From Rheinheimera salexigens (GTDB lineage: Bacteria > Pseudomonadota > Gammaproteobacteria > Enterobacterales > Alteromonadaceae), in NCBI RefSeq assembly GCF_001752395.1, contig NZ_MKEK01000001.1:88056-152055 (forward strand): 64,000 nt of DNA, in the 5' to 3' direction. The translations under genes and the position numbers were made by a program. The notes below the pieces were generated by a model that searched no databases, had not been told where the DNA came from, and worked only from the letters and a program-made list of their open reading frames with translations. Shown here in pieces: positions 40,596-48,751 of this stretch (within the stretch, counting starts at the first letter, position 1; each line of letters opens with the position of its first letter).

Positions 40596-41900
40596 ATGAA
40601 CTGTCCGCGCATTGTTATTATCGGTGGTGGTGCTGGTGGGCTAGAATTAGCCAGTCGGCTTGGCAATAAGTTAGGCCGAAACTCAGGTAGCAACAACCGC
40701 GCTCATATCACCCTAGTGGATAAAAACCATACCCATATCTGGAAGCCGTTATTGCACGAAGTCGCCACCGGCACCTTAGATGTAGAAATTGATCAACTGA
40801 GTTATCGCGCTCATGCCGCAGCGCATCACTTTGAATTTCAACTTGGCAGTCTTACTGATATCAATCGTGACCAACAGCAGGTTATACTCGCGCCCATTGA
40901 AGATGATGGTGAAGAAGTATTAGCCTCTCGGGCACTAGAATATGACTACCTAGTACTGGCGATAGGTAGTGTGTCTAACCATTTTAATACCCCTGGCGTA
41001 GCCGAACACTGTATTTTTCTGGATAGCCCTGAACAAGCGCAGCGCTTTCAGCATTATTTATTAATGGCGTATTTAAAATTAAACTCGCCTGCCCATCCTA
41101 AAGATAAACTAAATATTGCTATTGTTGGTGCCGGCGCCACAGGTGTTGAACTCGCTGCCGAGCTCTATCATGCGGCCGCAGAACTTAACTTATATGGCTA
41201 TGCTGATTTACGCCAAAACCGGCTAAACATTCAATTAATTGAAGCTGGGCCACGTATTTTACCCGCATTACCCGAGCGTATTGCTCTCGCTGCACACAAA
41301 GAATTGACAAAGCTCGGGGTGACTGTTCGCACCAGCACCAAAGTCACAGCCGCCACTAAAACCGGTTTGCTGTTAGACGAGCAGCATGTAGAGGCAGAAC
41401 TAATGGTCTGGGCGGCTGGCATTAAAGCGCCAGACTTTTTAAAAGATATTGCTGGCTTAGAAAACAATCGTATTAACCAGCTAGTGGTTAATCAACAATT
41501 GCAAACCACTCGTGATGCTAAAATTTATGCTATTGGTGATTGTGCAGGTTGTCCACTGCCAGACAATAAATGGGTGCCACCCAGAGCACAATCGGCGCAT
41601 CAGATGGCCAGTTTAGTCGCAAAGAACATTATTGCTGATATCGCCGGTAAGCCACAAAAAGACTATCACTATAAAGATCATGGCTCATTAATATCGCTGA
41701 GTCGTTTTGGTACTGTAGGTAGTTTAATGGGTAATCTAGTCGGCGGCGCCATGATGATAGAAGGCCGTATTGCGCGCCTTGCTTATATGTCTTTATATCG
41801 CATGCACCAAGTCGCCTTACACGGCTGGTTAAGAATGATATTAATTAGTTTAGTAGCACGAATTAACCGCATTGTTAGACCCAAGCTCAAATTGCATTGA
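40596..41900 (+). CDS. ndh: Type II NADH:quinone oxidoreductase
   Basis: NDH-2 passes electrons from NADH to the quinone pool without pumping protons. With the ATG at 40596 the protein has 434 residues, the same as E. coli Ndh. It has an FAD-binding [10 protein letters not shown] near residue 11, an NAD-binding [14 protein letters not shown] near 175, and YAIGDCAG near 310 for the second FAD segment, followed by a C-terminal amphipathic membrane-binding region. AGGG lies eight bases upstream; an in-frame TTG at 40578 is less likely. Confidence 0.93.
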   Translation: MNCPRIVIIGGGAGGLELASRLGNKLGRNSGSNNRAHITLVDKNHTHIWKPLLHEVATGTLDVEIDQLSYRAHAAAHHFEFQLGSLTDINRDQQQVILAPIEDDGEEVLASRALEYDYLVLAIGSVSNHFNTPGVAEHCIFLDSPEQAQRFQHYLLMAYLKLNSPAHPKDKLNIAIVGAGATGVELAAELYHAAAELNLYGYADLRQNRLNIQLIEAGPRILPALPERIALAAHKELTKLGVTVRTSTKVTAATKTGLLLDEQHVEAELMVWAAGIKAPDFLKDIAGLENNRINQLVVNQQLQTTRDAKIYAIGDCAGCPLPDNKWVPPRAQSAHQMASLVAKNIIADIAGKPQKDYHYKDHGSLISLSRFGTVGSLMGNLVGGAMMIEGRIARLAYMSLYRMHQVALHGWLRMILISLVARINRIVRPKLKLH

Positions 41901-41913
41901 GCCTGGGTTTTTC
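41879..41913 (+). terminator. Terminator overlapping the ndh stop
   Basis: ACCCAAGCTCAA (41879-41890) and TTGAGCCTGGGT (41897-41908) pair with one mismatch, followed by TTTTTC. The ndh stop codon is at the start of the second arm. Confidence 0.8.
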
Positions 41914-41919
41914 TTTATT

Positions 41920-43878
41920 TTAAATCGAGTTAGCTTTACCAATATACTTATCAATAAAGGCCAACATTTTTTGCCAACGTTCAATGTTGTTTTCTGGTTT
42001 ATAAAAACCATGGCCTTCCGTTGCTTTAACTAACCACTCCATTGGGTGGTTACGCTGTTGCAGTCCATCACGAAGTTTCTCGGCATGGCTTAAAGGCACC
42101 CGCTGATCTAGCGCACCGTGAATAATAAATACCGGCGCTTTCAGCTTATCTAGATTATGAATAGGCGATTGCTTAACCAGCACGTCGTCACTACGGCCTA
42201 AATAATCTTCTAAAACACTGGTGCCCATATTGCTGGTTGGGATATCGCCTTCTTTAAACATTAAAGCTAAATCGGTTACGCCGACAAAGTTAATTACACA
42301 CTGATATAAGTCTGGCTCTCGAATAGCGCTCATTAACGCTGCATAGCCACCATAAGAGCCGCCATAGCTACAAATACGCTGTTTATCAACAATGCCATCT
42401 GTAATTAACTGCATGACGCCATCGGTCATATCGTCAATCATCAAGGTGCCCCACTTCTGATAGCCCGACGTCAGGAAGTCTCGGCCAAAGCCACCCGAAC
42501 CACGAAAGTTAGGTTGAAATACGGCATAACCATGCTCGGCTAACACCTTGGCATCTTTATCAATATAGGCAATCGAATCCCGTATACCATGCGGGCCACC
42601 ATGCGGCAGCATGATTAAAGGTAAGTTTTTAGCTGCGGTATTTTTCGGTAAGGTTAATAAACCTTGTAACTCTTGGCCATCACGGGCTTTGTAATGCACA
42701 ATCTGAGTTTCTGGTAATTTATTTTCCAGCCACGGTGCGGCCGTCAGTAAAAAGCTGACTTTATTATTTTTAGTATCATATAAATAAAAAGTCGGCGTGT
42801 TATTGGCTGATCTTGCACTGACAACCATTAAACTATTATCGGCGGTAGCTGAATTAATTTGTACTAACTGACCGGGAAAAGCAGCTTCTAGCCCTTGCAG
42901 TTGGCTACTAAACTTAGTGTCATTAACATCCTGAAAATATTGGCTGTTAATGGCATCATACTCATAGCGAGTACCAATAATTTCCGTCGTTTTACCATTG
43001 CGGAAGCTAAATATTGGCCGAATATCAACTTTAGGATGAGTGGCCAGTATGGTTTCTTGTAATGAATCTAAATCAATAACACTAATAGACTGGGTGCTGG
43101 AATTGGTATCACTAATGCCATACACTTTTTTATTATCTGCAGAAAACGTTAAGGGAATAAAATCTCCCTTATTGCGGCTATAGCGCTTTATTTCTCGCCA
43201 ATTAGAATTCGACTCGGTACGGTGCAACAAAACATTTTGGCTAATATCGGTGGGATCAATACCAACCACTAAGCTGACAAAGCCATCTTTTTCCGCTAAA
43301 GCGCGAACCATAGTGCCTTTAATGGCTCTTATTGGTGCGGTACCCGCGCGGAATTTACGGCCACTGATAATATTTAATCGATAAAACTCGACATGTGGCT
43401 CTTTACTAAACCAAGACCAGCTGGCAATCATAATATGATTTTTATCTTCTGGCATAAAATCGACAATTGAAGACGCCGTGGTGTCTTTGGCTCGCGAACG
43501 ATAACCGGTTAACATCACTTCTTTTTTACCGTTGGCATCAACGGCAAATATTTCTCCGGTGTACATTGGCGCTTCTAATGCGCCAAATTCCCGTGCTAAG
43601 GTTAAGATTAAGCGGTTTTTATTGGCCCAATCAAAACTGGCTATAGAGTCAGCTCCTGAGAAGTGGCGCTGAGAAATCACTTTCATATCTTTACGATCAA
43701 TCACCACAATTTGAATAGTGCCGTCTTCAACCCGATTAGTTGCTGCTAAATACTGGCCAGTCGGTGAAATTTTCACCTCAATAAACTGATTATGCTTAGC
43801 ATAATCGGCAATCGAAATTTCAGCAGCCAATACCAGGGGCCACAATAGCCATAAGGCCAAAATAGTGCGCTTTAACAT
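41920..43878 (-). CDS. S9 prolyl-oligopeptidase family serine peptidase
   Basis: The 652-residue protein has a signal peptide (MLKRTILALWLLWPLVLAAE), a beta-propeller-like N-terminal domain and a C-terminal alpha/beta-hydrolase with nucleophile Ser in CSYGGSYGGYAAL near residue 503, Asp in ALDQRVPLSHAEK and His in ATEGHGFYKP. It resembles secreted acylaminoacyl-peptidase/dipeptidyl-peptidase-like S9 enzymes. The ATG at 43878 has AAGGA upstream; an upstream in-frame start at 43908 would put extra residues before the signal peptide. It begins 40 bases after the exporter gene, so it is likely co-transcribed with the peptide-export genes. Confidence 0.9.
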   Translation of the reverse strand: MLKRTILALWLLWPLVLAAEISIADYAKHNQFIEVKISPTGQYLAATNRVEDGTIQIVVIDRKDMKVISQRHFSGADSIASFDWANKNRLILTLAREFGALEAPMYTGEIFAVDANGKKEVMLTGYRSRAKDTTASSIVDFMPEDKNHIMIASWSWFSKEPHVEFYRLNIISGRKFRAGTAPIRAIKGTMVRALAEKDGFVSLVVGIDPTDISQNVLLHRTESNSNWREIKRYSRNKGDFIPLTFSADNKKVYGISDTNSSTQSISVIDLDSLQETILATHPKVDIRPIFSFRNGKTTEIIGTRYEYDAINSQYFQDVNDTKFSSQLQGLEAAFPGQLVQINSATADNSLMVVSARSANNTPTFYLYDTKNNKVSFLLTAAPWLENKLPETQIVHYKARDGQELQGLLTLPKNTAAKNLPLIMLPHGGPHGIRDSIAYIDKDAKVLAEHGYAVFQPNFRGSGGFGRDFLTSGYQKWGTLMIDDMTDGVMQLITDGIVDKQRICSYGGSYGGYAALMSAIREPDLYQCVINFVGVTDLALMFKEGDIPTSNMGTSVLEDYLGRSDDVLVKQSPIHNLDKLKAPVFIIHGALDQRVPLSHAEKLRDGLQQRNHPMEWLVKATEGHGFYKPENNIERWQKMLAFIDKYIGKANSI

Positions 43879-43918
43879 GTCATTCCTTTTTTTAATTTTA
43901 TTTGTCAATAACTTAACA

Positions 43919-46024
43919 TTAACCTGCGTCTTTTGTCAGTCCAAATTGGGCTTTATATTGCTCGGTTACATCTGTTAGCTGGCCATTATCTAGCTGCATA
44001 ATGCGCTGTGCATTAATGATAGTTTCTGGCCGGTGGGCAATAATAATCCGCGTCATATTTAATTGTTTAATAGCTTGATTAACGTAATGCTCTAACGCTA
44101 GATCCAAATGACTGGTCGCTTCATCCATAAATAAAATTTTTGGTTTTCGATACAGTGCCCGTGCTAATAACAGCCTTTGCTTCTGGCCGCCGGATAACGA
44201 GCTGCCCATATCGCCGACCAAAGAGTTATAGCCCATTTGCATCACAGCAATATCTTGATGGATGCCGGCGAGTTGTGCGCATTCAGTTACCTGCTGCATA
44301 TTCATTTGGCTGTCAAAAAAACTGATATTTTCAGCCAAGGTACCCGACATCAGTTGATCATCCTGCATTACCGCCGCAATTTGGCTGCGATAATGGCGTA
44401 ACCCTAAATGGCGAATATCCACCCCATCGACTTCCACCTTGCCGCTCTCTGCCGGCAGCAAGCCCAGCATAATTTTCATTAAGCTGGTTTTTCCACAACC
44501 AGAAGGACCAATAATAGCAATGTTTTCACCAGCATTGACGTCAAGAGCCAAACCCTTAACTAACAACGGATCATTGCTGGCATAACGAAAACTAATATTG
44601 CTTAAACTAAGTTGGCCGCTAATGTCCCGACCATCAACTGCCGCACCTTCATCTTCTTTTTCTGTTAACGCAATATCTGCTAGTCGATCCAGGTGTAGCT
44701 TAGCCATTTTTATCTGCACCACTAAGCCAATTAGTGCTGACATCCTACTGGTGAACTGTCCTTTATACGCCATAAAAGCAAATAACATACCCACTGTCAT
44801 GCTGCCCTCCATTACTGCATGAGCCGCTAAGTAGATAATAAGTATATTTTCAAAACTAAACAAAACTTGATTTATTATTGAAGCACTGATACCCCATTTA
44901 GCTAGCCGATAACCTGTGTTAATGGTTGCAGTTTGCCGATTTTGCCAGATATTAAGCCGCTGCGCTTGCTGCCCAAACAGCTTTATACTTTGCATACCAC
45001 GAATAGTTTCCATAAATACCGAAGATTCTTTTGCGCCAGCAACAATGTTTTCTTCAGTTAACTGCCGCATAGGCCTATAAAACGCCCAGCGGATCAACGC
45101 GTAAAAAAACACCACAATAACCACCACCAAACTTAGCTGGGGGTTATATAGGTACATCATAGCAAATACCATAATTACCAGAATGCCGTCTAATAAACCT
45201 TCCACTAAGCTGCTGGTCAACAGCGTTTGTATAGCTGATAAAGAGCCAAACCTAGAAGTAATATCGCCCATATGGCGCTTTCCAAAAAATGATATTGGTA
45301 AATGCAGCAAGTGGCGAAACAAGTTAGTTACCATTTGCATACTCATCATGGTACTCAAATGCAGTGATATCCAACTGCGCAATGCACTTACGACTACTTG
45401 AATCAGCATAATTAAGCCGAATCCCAGCGCCAGAACTATCAAAAGTGGCTTATCTTGGCTTACCAATACTTCATCAACAACTAATTGTGTGTAGTAAGGC
45501 GCAGCCAGACCGAATATTTGCAGTAATAACGATAAAGCGAATAGCTTAACTAAAGCAGATACCACACCCTTCATGCTAGACCAGAATGCGCTTAAACCAA
45601 GTTGCACCCGTTCATCAACTTTTTTAAATTCAGTACTTGGGGTTAATTCCAGCGCTACGCCGGTAAAAGCTTTATCCACTTCGGCTAATGATAAACGCCG
45701 CTCACCCATAGCCGGATCAAGAATAGTAATACCATCGCGATGGACTTTTTTTAGCACCACAAAATGGTTCATATCCCAGTGTAAAATGCACGGCGTACGC
45801 AGTTTGTTTAAGTCGTCTAAATCTAGTTTTAACGCACGAGGCGTTAAGCCCAACTGATTACCCAGTTGCATTAGTTGCTGTAGGTTGGCACCCTTAAGTG
45901 AGACGCTATAGCGATTGCGTAGGGTGGTCAAGTCCAGCTGATGGCCATGATGATTAGCCAGCATCGCAATGCAGGCCAGGCCGCATTCAGCAGCTTCGGA
46001 TTGAAATATCATTTTGTTTAACAT
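43919..46024 (-). CDS. Peptidase-containing ABC exporter (C39, CvaB/RaxB type)
   Basis: This 701-residue exporter has the three expected parts. The N-terminal C39 peptidase (about 1-130) keeps the full set: Q8 oxyanion, C14 in AAECGLACIAM, H87 in DMNHFVV and D103 in ILDPAMG, so it should cut after a double glycine. A six-helix ABC membrane domain follows (about 150-440). The nucleotide-binding domain has Walker A GPSGCGKTSL, signature SLSGGQKQR and Walker B ILFMDEATSHLD. It should cleave and export a GG-leader peptide; the 101-residue gene two places upstream encodes one. Confidence 0.96.
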   Translation of the reverse strand: MLNKMIFQSEAAECGLACIAMLANHHGHQLDLTTLRNRYSVSLKGANLQQLMQLGNQLGLTPRALKLDLDDLNKLRTPCILHWDMNHFVVLKKVHRDGITILDPAMGERRLSLAEVDKAFTGVALELTPSTEFKKVDERVQLGLSAFWSSMKGVVSALVKLFALSLLLQIFGLAAPYYTQLVVDEVLVSQDKPLLIVLALGFGLIMLIQVVVSALRSWISLHLSTMMSMQMVTNLFRHLLHLPISFFGKRHMGDITSRFGSLSAIQTLLTSSLVEGLLDGILVIMVFAMMYLYNPQLSLVVVIVVFFYALIRWAFYRPMRQLTEENIVAGAKESSVFMETIRGMQSIKLFGQQAQRLNIWQNRQTATINTGYRLAKWGISASIINQVLFSFENILIIYLAAHAVMEGSMTVGMLFAFMAYKGQFTSRMSALIGLVVQIKMAKLHLDRLADIALTEKEDEGAAVDGRDISGQLSLSNISFRYASNDPLLVKGLALDVNAGENIAIIGPSGCGKTSLMKIMLGLLPAESGKVEVDGVDIRHLGLRHYRSQIAAVMQDDQLMSGTLAENISFFDSQMNMQQVTECAQLAGIHQDIAVMQMGYNSLVGDMGSSLSGGQKQRLLLARALYRKPKILFMDEATSHLDLALEHYVNQAIKQLNMTRIIIAHRPETIINAQRIMQLDNGQLTDVTEQYKAQFGLTKDAG

Positions 46025-46089
46025 ATATACTCGATACGATGCTTTTAAGTGGACATCAGCTTATGCCGTGAAAAAGTGCAATATTAAAA

Positions 46090-46785
46090 TCAAAAGAAAA
46101 ATATAGCGTTGTAAGCAGAGTGAATAACCACACAAGGTACTATCGACTTAGTTTTAACTCTTGCGAAACCAATAATTGAGGAAATAATAAAAATTTCAAA
46201 TAGAAAAAAAAATTCATAGTAATAATGAAATAAAACAAATATAACAGTAGAAAGAAACGCACTTGTATAATCACTGAAAGATTCATTAACAAACCCCCTA
46301 AATATGTAACCTCTAAATAATAATTCTTCAGCTATAGGCGCTAATACTACAGTAGATAGAAAAACATTAAAAAATATTGATGGCTCTATGTATAACTTTC
46401 TTTCTAATATAAAGTATTGTTTAAAAATTGTGTCATCAAAAAAATTTTTTAAAAAATAATATAATATAAAACATAGAAAAAGAGGCATTACATATAACAA
46501 AATAACTTTAAAACCAACTCTTTTTATAGCCAACTTCTCCGCCCAATGCTCCGAGCCCTTGGTGACAGTAATAGCAACAACAACAACAGTTAAAAACGAT
46601 TTAAAGTATCCAGAAAACATGTCAAATCCATTTTCTTCAACCCATAATTTATATTCAATTTCGTATAAAATTTTAAACAAGCATTGAAAAATAAAATAAA
46701 ATACATTAAACAAAATCACTATCAAAGATACTGTTTTAATTATTCCAAAAAACCCATAACTTCCTCTATCAATATGTGCCTTCAT
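46090..46785 (-). CDS. CPBP family intramembrane metalloprotease-like protein
   Basis: The 231-residue protein has about six to seven membrane segments and the CPBP (Abi/CAAX-protease) motifs: E153-E154xxxR158 in IAEELLFRGY, FVLFH with H187, and HSAYNAI with H222 and N226. In Gram-positive bacteriocin clusters such proteins act as immunity factors; in other settings they process prenylated or peptide substrates. Its coding DNA is strikingly AT-rich next to its neighbours (long A and T runs, Phe/Ile/Lys-rich protein), which suggests separate acquisition. It lies between the peptide gene and the exporter gene. Confidence 0.85.
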   Translation of the reverse strand: MKAHIDRGSYGFFGIIKTVSLIVILFNVFYFIFQCLFKILYEIEYKLWVEENGFDMFSGYFKSFLTVVVVAITVTKGSEHWAEKLAIKRVGFKVILLYVMPLFLCFILYYFLKNFFDDTIFKQYFILERKLYIEPSIFFNVFLSTVVLAPIAEELLFRGYIFRGFVNESFSDYTSAFLSTVIFVLFHYYYEFFFLFEIFIISSIIGFARVKTKSIVPCVVIHSAYNAIFFF

Positions 46786-46810
46786 TTCAAATCATATTCC
46801 ATAGATTGCC

Positions 46811-46831
46811 GGTGTAAAACACTATTACACC
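46811..46831 (-). promoter_or_regulatory. Stem-loop just after the precursor peptide gene
   Basis: GGTGTAA (46811-46817) and TTACACC (46825-46831) form a perfect 7-bp stem, 18 bases past the precursor stop on the minus strand. No T tract follows, so it may be an mRNA-stabilising or partial-readthrough element giving more precursor than downstream message. Confidence 0.45.
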
Positions 46832-46848
46832 AGCATTAATTATTTTAC

Positions 46849-47154
46849 CTACAGCATACTACCTCTCATGCCATTTTCTACTGCAGAATTTAATTCCGCC
46901 GCAGTTGGTAGAGGTCTAGCCGCGACTCCTCTTATATAAGAAGAAAAGTTATAGTTAAAAACAGGTACGTTGTAACTAATAGGTCCTACATTACCTGAGC
47001 AACATGATATGGTTACATCGCGCCCACTATTAGAACCTGTAGCATCCTGCTTTTTTTTAATTGTATCTGTCTCAACACTTTCAGATGCCCCACCATCACC
47101 ACTACCTTCACCACCGGCAACAATTCCTACTTGCTCAAACGTTAACTCTTGCAT
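46849..47154 (-). CDS. Double-glycine leader peptide, candidate microcin-like precursor
   Basis: The 101-residue product begins MQELTFEQVGIVAGG, a 15-residue leader of the type found on microcin V-like and other class II peptides (ELT...E..V.GG). Cleavage after G15 would leave an 86-residue core. The core starts acidic and Gly/Ser-rich (EGSGDGGASESVETD), has a cysteine pair C51-C52, then an aromatic stretch (YNVPVFNYNF) and ends GMRGSML. AAGGAG sits eight bases before the ATG. The adjacent C39 exporter and HlyD protein fit it as their substrate. I do not recognise the core; it may be an antibacterial peptide or another secreted signal. Confidence 0.82.
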   Translation of the reverse strand: MQELTFEQVGIVAGGEGSGDGGASESVETDTIKKKQDATGSNSGRDVTISCCSGNVGPISYNVPVFNYNFSSYIRGVAARPLPTAAELNSAVENGMRGSML

Positions 47155-47206
47155 ATTATCTCTCCTTGAGATGTTTTTAAGTTTATTGGTTGCTCTTTAC
47201 TTAGAG

Positions 47207-48457
47207 CTATAGTCGCCCTTTTAGGCTTAAAATCGGCTCAAACAACCACGCTAACAAGCTGCGTTGTTCTAGCACGATATCTGCGCTTAACAGCATTCCC
47301 GATTGCAGCGGGACTGTGTTGCCATAAGCGCGGATTTGTTGCGAATCCAGTGCTACCTCTACTCGGTATACTGGCTCCTGTACGGCTACAGGCATATCAA
47401 CTTCATTTGGCATCATGATAGCCTGCGCCGTTTTTATTACTTGCCCTTGATATAAACCAAAGCGCTGATACGGAAACGCATCAAAGCGTAAGCGTGTATG
47501 CTGGCCAACCTTGACAAAACCATAAGCCCGAGTAGGCACCAACAATACCGCTTGTAATTTCGCGTTATCGGGCATAATGGTTAATAATGGCAAACCAATT
47601 TGCACATTATTGCCAATTTCAGCGACCAAATTAGTCACTCGACCAGCAATAGGCGCTGTAATAAGTAACTCACCACGGGCATTTAATTCGGTTTGTTGTT
47701 GTTTAAGCCGCGAAATGTCGGTATCGAGCATGGCTAGTTGTTGCTGCTGCTCACTAGGTAAGCGTTGTAATTGGCCACTTAATTGCTCTATTTGAGCTTT
47801 TTGGCTTTGCTCGTTAGCATTTAATTCAGCTTGTTGCTGTTGAATATTGAGTACCAATTCATGCTGTTGTTGCAGTTCTATAGTGGAAATAGCGCCGCTG
47901 TTATTTAGGGTTTGATAATTTTGATAACGCTGCTGATTTAATTGTAGCCTTTGTTGTAGCAGCGCATGTTGGGCAGCTATATCGTGTAATAAGTTTTTAC
48001 TTAATATTAGGCGGGTACTAAATTCAGCTTGTTGTTGCACAAACTGACTCTGTAATTGTTGTTTACGCAGGCTTATTAATTCGGTTTGATGCAAAAGCCC
48101 TTGAAATAACGTATTGGTAAGGCTTTCACCGGCAGCTAAATGCTCGGGTATCGTAATAAGCGCTAAGCGATCACCGGCTTGTACTTGTTGACCATCATCA
48201 ACATAAAGTTGTTGAATAACACCTGCACGAGACGAGACCACTTTAGCTAAGCCCATATCAGGTTTTAAATAACCCGTCACCGTTTCTTTACGATTAAACG
48301 AGGTTACACTAAGAAAAATAGCAATAATAATAACAACACACACTAGAATGGCTGTTAAAACACTACTACTCAGCGGCTGAGCAATAATAACATCGCCATC
48401 TAATTTAGCGCCTTGCTGTTTTACAGCATTAGCACGAAACAATCCTTGTTCAGACAC
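47207..48457 (-). CDS. HlyD-family membrane fusion protein for peptide export
   Basis: The 416-residue protein has one N-terminal membrane helix (about residues 33-52), a lipoyl-like beta-barrel segment (VVSSRAGVIQQLYVDDGQ), a long Gln-rich coiled coil (about 115-260), then ITAPIAGRVTNLVAEIGN and a C-terminal beta region. It is the CvaA/RaxA type of periplasmic adaptor that links a C39 exporter to TolC. The GTG start at 48457 has AGAGG five bases upstream. It is the first gene of the minus-strand export unit and leaves 52 bases before the peptide gene. Confidence 0.93.
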   Translation of the reverse strand: MSEQGLFRANAVKQQGAKLDGDVIIAQPLSSSVLTAILVCVVIIIAIFLSVTSFNRKETVTGYLKPDMGLAKVVSSRAGVIQQLYVDDGQQVQAGDRLALITIPEHLAAGESLTNTLFQGLLHQTELISLRKQQLQSQFVQQQAEFSTRLILSKNLLHDIAAQHALLQQRLQLNQQRYQNYQTLNNSGAISTIELQQQHELVLNIQQQQAELNANEQSQKAQIEQLSGQLQRLPSEQQQQLAMLDTDISRLKQQQTELNARGELLITAPIAGRVTNLVAEIGNNVQIGLPLLTIMPDNAKLQAVLLVPTRAYGFVKVGQHTRLRFDAFPYQRFGLYQGQVIKTAQAIMMPNEVDMPVAVQEPVYRVEVALDSQQIRAYGNTVPLQSGMLLSADIVLEQRSLLAWLFEPILSLKGRL

Positions 48458-48751
48458 AACAACCTCTAACTTCCATTGTGTTACTACATGCCAGTATTTG
48501 TTAATATTTGTAACTTACATTAACGCACGATGAATATCAAGTATATTTAAAGCATTAAATACATGTTTAATATATATTTTTTGTTGTTGATTAGGTTTTT
48601 TATTTAATATGATAATAAATATAAGGCTAAGTAAAAGATAGAAAATGAGCTGAGTGAGTGATTACTTGCCGTTTTAAAGAATTTTTTATGTGAGAGGTAA
48701 CCCAAGATTTATTTAACATTAAATCTTGGGTTAAGGATAAGTTAATGCGAC
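48458..48751. other. AT-rich region upstream of the export operon
   Basis: This 294-base stretch is strongly AT-rich (48530-48630 especially) and should hold the promoter of the minus-strand export genes. A perfect inverted repeat after deoA lies at its right end (48698-48733). I found no RBS-supported gene in it. Confidence 0.5.
48698..48733 (-). terminator. Hairpin after deoA
   Basis: TAACCCAAGATTTA (48698-48711) and TAAATCTTGGGTTA (48720-48733) form a perfect 14-bp stem with an eight-base loop, 18 bases after the deoA stop. The next T-rich run on the minus strand is about ten bases on, so termination may be imperfect and let some transcription enter the export operon. Confidence 0.6.

Noticed and set aside
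43919..47154. Lasso peptide cluster (because of the S9 peptidase)
   Set aside because: No lasso cyclase (asparagine-synthetase-like) or B-type leader peptidase gene is present; the leader and C39 exporter point to GG-leader secretion.
48457..48483. Eight-codon reading frame (MEVRGCCV) overlapping the HlyD start
   Set aside because: It has no ribosome-binding site of its own and is short enough to arise by chance.
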